A stretch of DNA of 8,641 bases, taken from contig JBGPYB010000181.1 in assembly GCA_041493035.1 (NCBI GenBank), positions 1-8,641 of the forward strand. The letters run 5' to 3'. Positions 1-5,383 of this stretch are shown piece by piece (within the stretch, counting starts at the first letter, position 1; each line of letters starts with the position of its first letter). The translations under genes and the position numbers were made by a program. The notes below the pieces were generated by a model that saw nothing but the letters and a program-made list of their open reading frames with translations, did not search any database and had not been told where the DNA came from. Source of the DNA: JBGPYB01 sp041493035. Its GTDB lineage: Bacteria; Acidobacteriota; Vicinamibacteria; Fen-336.

Positions 1-534
1 ACGGAGACCGTAGGCAGGAAGGAAGCGCCCCACGCGAAAGCCGTAGCCCTTCTCGGATTCGTGCCCGACCCAGTACTCATAGGAGTCGATCTTCGATCCG
101 TTGGCCTGGGGCTGGCGTCCCACCTCGCCGTAGACCGTCCATCCGTTGACCCGGTACGCGGCCAAGAGGTCCGCGTTCATCCAGAGCGTTCGATGGTTCC
201 CGATTCCGCCGAAGTTGAGGTTCAGATACGCCGGCCGCATGTCGATGCCGACGTCGACCGTGCCGAGAGACTTCCCGAGGATCCCCCAGAGAAACGCCTC
301 TTCCCTGCCCGCGATCTCATGTTGCTGGGTGGGCTCTCCCTTGCCAGTCGTGGACAGCTCCTGGCGCGAGAGGGAGCGCCCGTAGGGTGTCAGCAGGCCG
401 CCGCCCGTCGGCGAGTAGTGGCAGGTGGTACACCGCGCGTACTGCTTCGACAGGAAGATCGGCTCCGCGGCCGCGGTGCCGGCGCCGAGTGCCAGCGCGA
501 TCCACAGCAGAACGAATGGCCCGCCCCTCCTCAT
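1..534 (-). CDS. Haem c motif (CTTCH) plus probable outer-membrane beta-barrel protein, partial (C-terminus beyond window)
   Basis: The first 178 codons of a gene that reads off the left edge. The ATG at 534-532 overlaps the YceI stop as ATGA, and GGAGGG lies 5 nt upstream, so the start is well supported. Residues 1-23 form a Sec signal peptide (MRRGG, hydrophobic core, likely cut after AAA). Soon after comes C35-T-T-C38-H39, a classical c-type haem attachment site, followed by a Ser-Pro-Thr-Gly-Gly-Gly turn. From about residue 80 the sequence alternates polar and hydrophobic residues with aromatic belts (LWGILG, AYLNLNF, TVYGEVGRQ, YGFRVGRFLPAYGLR), typical of outer-membrane beta strands. 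No further CxxCH is seen in the visible part. Third gene of the Rieske-YceI operon. I infer a single-haem outer-membrane porin-like protein for electron transfer or ligand passage. The family name is not recognised, and the barrel call rests on sequence texture only. Confidence 0.8.
   Translation of the reverse strand, partial: MRRGGPFVLLWIALALGAGTAAAEPIFLSKQYARCTTCHYSPTGGGLLTPYGRSLSRQELSTTGKGEPTQQHEIAGREEAFLWGILGKSLGTVDVGIDMRPAYLNLNFGGIGNHRTLWMNADLLAAYRVNGWTVYGEVGRQPQANGSKIDSYEYWVGHESEKGYGFRVGRFLPAYGLR
531..534 (-). promoter_or_regulatory. ATGA stop/start overlap with Shine-Dalgarno GGAGGG
   Basis: On the minus strand the YceI stop TGA and the haem-barrel start ATG share the tetranucleotide ATGA. 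GGAGGG at 540-545 lies 5 nt before the ATG, inside the YceI coding end. This indicates translational coupling and supports a single operon. Confidence 0.85.
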
Positions 535-1157
535 CGCGACCCTCCAGCGGGCGTCGCCACGGGCGTCGCCACGAAAGACACTTTGACCTGGACTTGGTTC
601 TTCACGCCTACGCCAAGATACTGCGGCTTTGGTATGCCGTGGTCGGCCAGTATGACGGGGAAGTTCGCCTCGACGCGAACCGACGATCCCTCACGGCGGA
701 TCTGCGCCTGCCCGGCAACATCCTTCTTGGTTCCGTGAACGAGGAACGTGCCCGTGAAGCTCGTACGCCCCTGAAACGTCTCCGCGTCGACGTCGCCCAG
801 GTAAATGTTCGACAGGACCGCCTTGTCGAACCCCTCACCCTTGCCGACCTCGAGGTATTCGTCACGCATGTGGTCGCTGCGCATGCCGATGCCCGTGTCG
901 AGCGTGCGAAGGTCCACGACCAGGGCGCCCGTGAAAGCTGCTGGGCGCGCACCAGCCAGAGCCAGCGTGCCGGCGAGAGACGTGGTCTTGGCCTCGAAAC
1001 TCCCCCCCACCGTCATAGGACAGAGGACCCGCAGGTCGCCTTGGGAGACGCTCCACGAGGCATTCTCCGCGGGCCACGCGCTCCACGCCGGCAGAGTGGC
1101 CAGCGCCACCACCCACGCCACCGGCAGCTTCCCCCGAATCGGATTCGCCCTGGTCAT
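531..1157 (-). CDS. YceI family periplasmic protein
   Basis: A 208-residue secreted protein. Residues 1-30 are a signal peptide (hydrophobic core VAWVVALATL, likely cut after WPA). The rest matches the YceI lipocalin-like beta-barrel fold: an N-terminal strand pair (about 33-55), the family signature around T85-L-D-T-G-I followed by MRSDHM and YLEV (to about 104), a later HGTKKDV strand (141-147) and a closing GVGVKNQVQVKVSF pattern (182-195). YceI-fold proteins bind long isoprenoid or amide chains in a central pocket, and TT1927b from Thermus was crystallised with a polyisoprenoid. Quinone-type ligand carriage is therefore plausible here, but it is inferred. The start has GAGGAG at 1165-1170, 7 nt away. 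It sits 16 nt after the Rieske stop and overlaps the haem-barrel start by 4 nt, so it is the middle of a coupled operon. A perfect 12-bp tandem repeat gives its VATPVATP tail. Confidence 0.9.
   Translation of the reverse strand: MTRANPIRGKLPVAWVVALATLPAWSAWPAENASWSVSQGDLRVLCPMTVGGSFEAKTTSLAGTLALAGARPAAFTGALVVDLRTLDTGIGMRSDHMRDEYLEVGKGEGFDKAVLSNIYLGDVDAETFQGRTSFTGTFLVHGTKKDVAGQAQIRREGSSVRVEANFPVILADHGIPKPQYLGVGVKNQVQVKVSFVATPVATPAGGSR
549..572. repeat. Perfect 12-bp tandem repeat in the YceI C-terminal tail
   Basis: The unit GGGCGTCGCCAC occurs at 549-560 and again at 561-572 with no mismatch. On the minus strand it encodes VATP twice, just after the last YceI strand. It is probably a recent slippage duplication that keeps the reading frame. 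Confidence 0.85.
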
Positions 1158-1173
1158 TCGCTCGCTCCTCGCG

Positions 1174-1653
1174 TCAGGCCGCGATGGTCAAGACGTTGTT
1201 GGCGAACTGAGTCTGGTGTTGCCGAAGGGAGGTGGGGGCCGGACCGCTGATCACCTGCCCGCTCGTGCTGAACTGCGAACCGTGACAGGGGCAGACGTAA
1301 GTCCCGCTCCCGAACCCGGTGATCGTGCAGGCCTGGTGCGTGCACATCCCGTTCAGGGCGACGAAAGTATCCTGAGCCGTGTGGGCCACGAGCAAGAATC
1401 CGCTCGCGGTCTGGACGAGCGCGGCACTGCCCACTGCCGCGAGAGGAGAGGCGGAATCGATCGTGAGAGCGACGGAACCGTTGGCGACCGTCCCGTTGAT
1501 CAAGGGAAGGGCCTGGACCGAACCGGGTGACACCGGATTCCCCGAGGCCCCACACCCCTGGAGGATCGCCCCAAGGGCTCCGGCAAAGGCTGTGAGGGAT
1601 ACAGCTTGACAGGCATGAGTGCAGAACTCTCGGCGCGTCTGCCCTTCTTTCAT
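1174..1653 (-). CDS. Tat-exported Rieske [2Fe-2S] protein, possible lipoprotein
   Basis: A 159-residue Rieske protein. Box 1 is C104-T-H106-Q-A-C109 and box 2 is C121-P-C123-H124-G-S. By family rule C104, H106, C121 and H124 bind the 2Fe-2S cluster, and C109 with C123 forms the disulfide. A Pro-loop (S-G-P-A-P, 136-140) follows. The N-terminus is a Tat signal: T6-R7-R8-E-F, then a hydrophobic run. It ends in L31-Q-G-C34 followed by GASGNP, which resembles a lipobox with an unusual Gln at -2. I chose the start at 1653 because GAGGAG (1663-1668) lies 9 nt upstream; a start at 1698 would add 15 residues ahead of the Tat motif and lacks such a site. No cytochrome b gene is adjacent, so it is unlikely to be a standard bc1 subunit. 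It is the first gene of the Rieske-YceI-haem barrel operon. Role inferred: periplasmic electron transfer. Confidence 0.93.
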   Translation of the reverse strand: MKEGQTRREFCTHACQAVSLTAFAGALGAILQGCGASGNPVSPGSVQALPLINGTVANGSVALTIDSASPLAAVGSAALVQTASGFLLVAHTAQDTFVALNGMCTHQACTITGFGSGTYVCPCHGSQFSTSGQVISGPAPTSLRQHQTQFANNVLTIAA

Positions 1654-1662
1654 TCCAGGATT

Positions 1663-1668
1663 CTCCTC
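1663..1668 (-). promoter_or_regulatory. Shine-Dalgarno site that fixes the Rieske start
   Basis: GAGGAG lies 9 nt before the ATG at 1653-1651. It places the twin-Arg motif at residues 7-8, as expected for a Tat signal. Confidence 0.8.
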
Positions 1669-1802
1669 GTTCGAAGGATGCTTGCGTCCACTAAGCATTC
1701 CCCGCCTGATGGCAGGATTGGGAGCAAACTATGCAACCCGCATGCCGGGTGAGCGAACGGCCGTGCGTTGAGCCTTCTGCTCCGAGCCAGCCACGGGTCG
1801 TC

Positions 1803-1833
1803 CTCGACGCCGGACAGGAACGTCCGGGTCGAG
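1803..1833 (+). promoter_or_regulatory. Strong hairpin with AGGAAC hexaloop upstream of the glycosyltransferase gene
   Basis: CTCGAC (1803-1808) pairs with GTCGAG (1828-1833), and CCGGAC (1810-1815) pairs with GTCCGG (1822-1827). Only G1809 is bulged, and the loop is AGGAAC (1816-1821). This gives twelve GC-rich pairs. No T run follows on either strand, so it does not look like an intrinsic terminator. If transcribed with the glycosyltransferase gene it would lie 87 nt before the GTG. A GGA in a hexaloop closed by AC/GU resembles the CsrA/RsmA binding hairpin, although the GGA is shifted one place from the usual ARGGAU loop. It could also be a DNA operator dyad. Confidence 0.55.
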
Positions 1834-1850
1834 CGACAAACAGCGGGCAT

Positions 1851-1869
1851 CATTAGAAGAACATTAGAA
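1851..1869. repeat. Short direct repeat CATTAGAA x2, 11 bp apart
   Basis: CATTAGAA occurs at 1851-1858 and 1862-1869, one helical turn apart, in the most AT-rich patch of the divergent region. It could be two half-sites for a regulator or part of a promoter. No matching -35 element is visible. Confidence 0.4.
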
Positions 1870-1920
1870 ATCAGGCGTGATCTCGAACGCGGGCCGTCAC
1901 GCTGTGAGACGATCGCGCGC

Positions 1921-3126
1921 GTGAGTCGAGAACGGCTGCAAGTTGCGGGTTGGTGCGGAGCGCTCGTCGTCGCCGCGGTGAGCCTCGCGGCCCTCGACTA
2001 TCACGCGCGTGATCCCGATTCGGTCCTCTATGCTCAGATCGGCGCCCGCTTGGCGGCTCAGCCCGTCTCGCAGTGGATCGCCCCGGCCTGGCCATCCGGG
2101 TGGTACATGAGCGGCCCCTTCCAGGAGCACCCCGCGGGGCTCTTCGTTCTCCCCGCCGCGCTGACGCGCCTCGGGTATCCCGGCGCGCAGGCCTCCTTCC
2201 TCGCTGCGGCCATCTATCAGGCGCTGGCCCTGATGCTCATCCCCGTCGTCGCTCGGGCCTTCGCCGAAGGGAGCGAGGCGAAAGCGCTCGGTTGGCTCCT
2301 TCAGCTCCTCCCGATCGCCTTCACCTTTCGCATTCGCGCAAACCACGAGCCGGCCGTTCTCCTCTTCTTCGTCCTCGCACTCTGCGGGTTGGAGCGCGTC
2401 GCCTCGGGACGACGCGGCGGATTTCTTGTTGCGACAGCGGGACTCCTGGGCCTGATGCTGGTCAAAGGCCTCCTCGTGCTGCCGGCGCTCCTTTGCTGCG
2501 CGTTGTGGATCGGCACGCGGGCCTTTCGTGGAGCTGACGAGGGATCGCACGTGAGACGGGCGTGGCTGACTCTCGGCGAGGCCCTGTTCGTCCTTGCGGC
2601 CGCGGCCCTGGTCTACGAACAGGTCTACCGCCGGGTCACCGGAGAGTCCTTCGTCTCCGGCTACCTGGGGCGGAGCCTGAGCGTCGGAGCCACCGAGGGA
2701 CATGACTGGACTGCGGGGACGATCCCTTACAACGTCGTCTTCTACAGCGGCCGTGTGCTCTGGTTCGCGTTTCCGTGGAGCCTCGCCCTTGCCGTAGCGG
2801 CATGGGCTTGGGTGCGGCGCGCACCGAGGGACCTCGGTCGCGCGACGCGAGGGCTGCTCTTCTCGTTGGGCGTCGCCCTCATCTATATCGGCCTCTTCAG
2901 TCTTTCCACCCGGCGCGCCGAGCGCTACATCTTCCCCGCGTACTTCGTCGTGGGTGCCGCCGGAGCCGTGGCGGCGATCAGGCGATCCGCACGGTTACGG
3001 TCTCTAGTGACGACGGTGGAGCGGATCGAGCCATGGGCTCCCCCGCTGCTCTGGCTGGTACTCCTCGGCCTTCACCTGGCGGGCGGCACCCTCGGGTTGC
3101 TCCACATCCAGATCTGGAATCCCTGA
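1921..3126 (+). CDS. GT39/ArnT-like GT-C membrane glycosyltransferase
   Basis: About 401 residues from the GTG at 1921, with roughly nine to eleven hydrophobic segments. The N-terminal membrane segment (about 9-26) is followed by D31-P-D33-S-V-L-Y-A-Q-I, the first-loop acidic motif of GT-C enzymes such as protein O-mannosyltransferases and ArnT, where the first Asp/Glu is catalytic. Downstream are Q68-E-H-P-A, N141-H-E-P-A and an E334-R-Y-I-F-P-A motif before a late membrane segment, all usual in this superfamily. These enzymes move a sugar from a polyprenyl-phosphate donor to lipid, protein or glycan on the outer face of the inner membrane. Donor and acceptor cannot be read here. It is shorter than ArnT (about 550) and lacks a large C-terminal periplasmic domain. 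Start uncertain: a TTG at 1768 would add 51 Arg-rich residues. GTG 1921 has no good Shine-Dalgarno, but it puts the membrane segment at the N-terminus. Confidence 0.85.
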   Translation: MSRERLQVAGWCGALVVAAVSLAALDYHARDPDSVLYAQIGARLAAQPVSQWIAPAWPSGWYMSGPFQEHPAGLFVLPAALTRLGYPGAQASFLAAAIYQALALMLIPVVARAFAEGSEAKALGWLLQLLPIAFTFRIRANHEPAVLLFFVLALCGLERVASGRRGGFLVATAGLLGLMLVKGLLVLPALLCCALWIGTRAFRGADEGSHVRRAWLTLGEALFVLAAAALVYEQVYRRVTGESFVSGYLGRSLSVGATEGHDWTAGTIPYNVVFYSGRVLWFAFPWSLALAVAAWAWVRRAPRDLGRATRGLLFSLGVALIYIGLFSLSTRRAERYIFPAYFVVGAAGAVAAIRRSARLRSLVTTVERIEPWAPPLLWLVLLGLHLAGGTLGLLHIQIWNP

Positions 3127-3155
3127 CGTACATTCCGGACGCAACCGTTCCCTGT

Positions 3156-3173
3156 GACAGTTTCGGCACTGTC
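3156..3173. promoter_or_regulatory. Inverted repeat (operator-like dyad) at the -35 position of the hydrolase promoter
   Basis: GACAGT (3156-3161) and ACTGTC (3168-3173) form a perfect 6-bp inverted repeat around TTCGGC. The right arm covers the expected -35 position for the TATAAT at 3188. No T run follows, so a terminator for the glycosyltransferase gene is less likely than a regulator-binding dyad. Confidence 0.45.
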
Positions 3174-3187
3174 TGAACGCGGGCCGA

Positions 3188-3193
3188 TATAAT
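3188..3193 (+). promoter_or_regulatory. Consensus -10 element TATAAT just upstream of the hydrolase ATG
   Basis: A perfect TATAAT ends 9 nt before the ATG at 3203. Expected transcription starts fall at about 3199-3203, so the mRNA would have no leader or only a few bases. The 9 nt between are pyrimidine-rich (CCGGCTTCC) and hold no Shine-Dalgarno. No -35 match is visible at 16-18 bp spacing, so an activator may be needed. Confidence 0.6.
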
Positions 3194-3202
3194 CCGGCTT
3201 CC

Positions 3203-5368
3203 ATGACGTTAGCCCTTGCCGCCGCACTCGTCCTCGCGGCGTCGCCGCCCGCCGGGTACTTTCCCTTCGTCATCCCGTGGGACGCCTTGGCGCCGGGGAG
3301 CGCCGTGGATGTCAGCTCCCTGAACCAAAGTCCTGCCGGCAGCGGCGGCTTCATCGCGCCGCGGAATGGGACCTTCGTGGAAGAGCATTCGGGTCGTCGC
3401 GTGCGGTTCTTCGCCACCAATCTGGGAGCCCGCGCCGCCTTCCCGTCGAACGAGGACGCCGACAAGATCGCGGGGCGGATGGCGCAGCTCGGAATCAATC
3501 TCGTGCGCCTCCACCACTTGCAGAACACGTGGGAGAAGCCGGAAGGGACGATCTGGAAACCGGGGAAGCCCCATCAGGAGGTCGACCCGGCGCAGCTCGA
3601 GAAGCTCGACTACCTGATTCACGCCCTCAGGTCCCATGGCATCTACGTCAACCTGAACCTCAGCACGACCCGCGAGTACGTGCCGGAGCTGGGTTTCCCT
3701 CCGAGCGTTCGGCAGATTCCCTTCACGCACCACAAGAAGGTCGACCTCTTCGACCGCCACATGATCGAGGTGCAGAAGGACTACGCCCGCGCTCTCCTCG
3801 ACCGCACCAACCGCTTCACCGGTCGCGCCTACAAGGACGAGCCGGCCCTGGCTTTCGTGGAGATCAACAACGAGAACTCCCTCGTCGGTTGGCCCGGCGA
3901 ATCGCCGGGCGAAGGCTTGGGCACGCTCCCCGAGCCCTTTCGTGGCGAGATCGTGTCGCTCTGGAACGCGTGGCTCTCGGGGCGCTACGGCGACGACGAC
4001 CGGCTGGTGTCCGCCTGGACCGAAGCCGGACCCGAGCCGGGACGCAGCTCAATTCCGCCTGGTGCGCGTCCCTACGCCCTCGATCCGGAGGAGTCTCTGG
4101 CTCGGCGCAACGTGAATCTCGCGACCGACGCCGCCTCGGGGCCGCGCGCGGAGGACTGGACGGAGTTTCTTGCGGCGACCGACAAGGCCTACGCCGAGGA
4201 GATGCGACACTTCCTCAAATCCGGCCTCGGCTTGCGAGCGAACCTCATCGACACGCAGGTCCAGTGGGGTGGCCTGACGGCCTTGGGGCGCGAGGCTTCC
4301 ATGGAATACGCCGACGCCCACGGTTACTGGCAGCATCCTTCGTTCGCGGGCGCCGCCTGGGACCCGGTGCACTGGACGGTGGGGCGCCGGCCCCTCGTCG
4401 AAGAAATGGACCGCGGCCAGGGGCTCCTGGGAGAGCTGGCCCTCGAACGCCTGGCGGGAAAGCCCTTCACCGTGTCCGAATACAACCATCCCGCGCCGAA
4501 CGACTATCGCGTCGAGATGATGCCCTTGCTGTCGACCTTTGCGCTTCTCCAGGATTGGGACGGCTTCTATACCTTCATCTATCCCGCCACGGGCACGGGC
4601 GAAGCCAACGACCGGATCGAGGGTTTCTTCGACACGGGCCTCGATCCGACGAAGGTGGCGCTCTATCCGTCGACCGCCCTCATCTTCCGCAAGGGTCTGC
4701 TCCCTCCGCTGCCCACGAAGGAAACGGTGACCCTCCCCGATCGCCCCTGGCGGCTGGCCGGAAGTGCGACCGACGTGTGGCGTCAGACGGGCGGGCCGCC
4801 GGATACGCTGTCGTCACGAACCGCCTTGGCGGTCGACAGCGGAACCGCCCTGCGCCGTCAGCCCACGGGGACGCCGGAGCCCCCCGCGGCTCTCGTCGCG
4901 CGCAACTCGAGAGGCGCCGTCTACCGAGTGGACACACCCGCGGCGAAAGTCCTCACCGGCTTCATCGGCGGGGGAAGGTTCTCGATGACCGGCGTCACCC
5001 TCTCTTTTCCGGACTTCGGCCGCAACGGTGAGGGCTTCGGCGCCCTCACGCTCGTGGACCTGGAGGGCCACGACGTCGGCACCACGCGACGCGCTCTACT
5101 GACACTCGTGGGAAACGCCGAGAACCAGGGAATGGGTTGGAACGCCGACCGTACCAGCGTCGGTGATCAGTGGGGCGAGGGACCGGTGGTGGCCGAGGGC
5201 ATCCCCTGCGTCGTCTCGCTACCCACGACCCGCCGCCTCAAGGTCTTTCCACTCGACGCCTCGGGCAAGCGTGCCGAGCCCCTGGCGGTCGTCCGTCAAC
5301 TCGATCGACTCACGTTCCGGGTCGGACCGGAGTCCAAGACGCTCTGGTACGAGATCGCCGAGCGCTGA
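3203..5368 (+). CDS. Secreted clan GH-A glycoside hydrolase (GH5/GH42-like), family unassigned
   Basis: A 721-residue protein with a short N-terminal signal (LALAAALVLAAS, no Lys/Arg before it). An N-terminal strand region ends in RRVRFFATNLG (65-75). A TIM-barrel follows with L-V-R102-L-H-H105, then GIYVNLNLS (146-154), then V-E-I-N-N223-E224-N as the usual clan GH-A acid/base Asn-Glu pair. T-V-S-E426-Y-N is the probable nucleophile, followed by the W-D-G-F-Y strand (452-456). The C-terminal 220 residues look beta-sandwich-like. Clan GH-A enzymes cleave beta-glycosidic bonds with retention; the substrate cannot be read here. ATG 3203 is effectively forced: the frame has a TGA at 3155 and no ATG, GTG or TTG between. 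It lies 76 nt after the glycosyltransferase gene, behind its own promoter-like region, and ends 15 nt before nrnC. The exact GH family was not recognised. Confidence 0.85.
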   Translation: MTLALAAALVLAASPPAGYFPFVIPWDALAPGSAVDVSSLNQSPAGSGGFIAPRNGTFVEEHSGRRVRFFATNLGARAAFPSNEDADKIAGRMAQLGINLVRLHHLQNTWEKPEGTIWKPGKPHQEVDPAQLEKLDYLIHALRSHGIYVNLNLSTTREYVPELGFPPSVRQIPFTHHKKVDLFDRHMIEVQKDYARALLDRTNRFTGRAYKDEPALAFVEINNENSLVGWPGESPGEGLGTLPEPFRGEIVSLWNAWLSGRYGDDDRLVSAWTEAGPEPGRSSIPPGARPYALDPEESLARRNVNLATDAASGPRAEDWTEFLAATDKAYAEEMRHFLKSGLGLRANLIDTQVQWGGLTALGREASMEYADAHGYWQHPSFAGAAWDPVHWTVGRRPLVEEMDRGQGLLGELALERLAGKPFTVSEYNHPAPNDYRVEMMPLLSTFALLQDWDGFYTFIYPATGTGEANDRIEGFFDTGLDPTKVALYPSTALIFRKGLLPPLPTKETVTLPDRPWRLAGSATDVWRQTGGPPDTLSSRTALAVDSGTALRRQPTGTPEPPAALVARNSRGAVYRVDTPAAKVLTGFIGGGRFSMTGVTLSFPDFGRNGEGFGALTLVDLEGHDVGTTRRALLTLVGNAENQGMGWNADRTSVGDQWGEGPVVAEGIPCVVSLPTTRRLKVFPLDASGKRAEPLAVVRQLDRLTFRVGPESKTLWYEIAER

Positions 5369-5370
5369 GG

Positions 5371-5376
5371 TAGGAT
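5371..5376 (+). promoter_or_regulatory. TAGGAT upstream of nrnC: -10-like element or AGGA ribosome site
   Basis: TAGGAT fits the TAnnnT -10 pattern and ends 7 nt before the nrnC ATG, which would give a leaderless transcript. The same bases hold AGGA (5372-5375), 8 nt from the ATG, which could equally be a weak Shine-Dalgarno used on a transcript continuing from the hydrolase gene. The sequence cannot separate the two. Confidence 0.4.
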
Positions 5377-5383
5377 CGCGGAT

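Larger units (their letters stand above)
1654..1920. other. Divergent intergenic region between the Rieske operon and the glycosyltransferase gene
   Basis: This 267-nt stretch lies between the Rieske ATG (minus) and the favoured glycosyltransferase GTG (plus), so it should hold promoters for both. I see no convincing -35/-10 pair for either. On the minus strand, CATAGT (about 1725-1730) is a weak -10 candidate. It contains a 12-bp hairpin (1803-1833) and a short direct repeat (1851-1869), listed separately. The plus frame is open from a TTG at 1768 into the glycosyltransferase, but the added residues are Arg-rich and unlike a GT-C N-terminus. Confidence 0.6.

Noticed and set aside
387..1250. 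Open frame of 287 codons on the plus strand opposite the haem-barrel and YceI genes
   Set aside because: Arg-rich, no domain, overlaps two minus-strand genes with signal peptides, motifs and Shine-Dalgarno sites.
1609..1623. CTHAC in the Rieske signal region as a haem or metal site
   Set aside because: It is not CxxCH; it lies inside the Tat signal peptide and would not remain as a folded site.
1654..1698. Longer Rieske protein starting at 1698
   Set aside because: The added 15 residues precede the Tat motif and there is no good ribosome site, whereas the ATG at 1653 has GAGGAG at 9 nt.
1768..1920. N-terminal extension of the glycosyltransferase from a TTG at 1768
   Set aside because: The 51 residues are Arg-rich and non-membrane, they run through the hairpin and direct repeat, and TTG is a rare start. 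Not fully excluded.
1897..2703. Open frame of 268 codons antisense to the glycosyltransferase gene
   Set aside because: The translation is highly charged and low in hydrophobics, with no domain. The plus-strand frame has clear membrane segments and GT-C motifs.
3156..3173. Rho-independent terminator for the glycosyltransferase gene
   Set aside because: The stem is only 6 bp, and the bases after it are CTGAACGC with no T tract.
3277..5031. Open frame of 584 codons on the plus strand inside the hydrolase gene
   Set aside because: It is Arg/Pro/Gly-rich with no recognisable motif, and it lies in the +2-shifted frame of a gene with clear catalytic motifs. High GC content removes stop codons in this frame.
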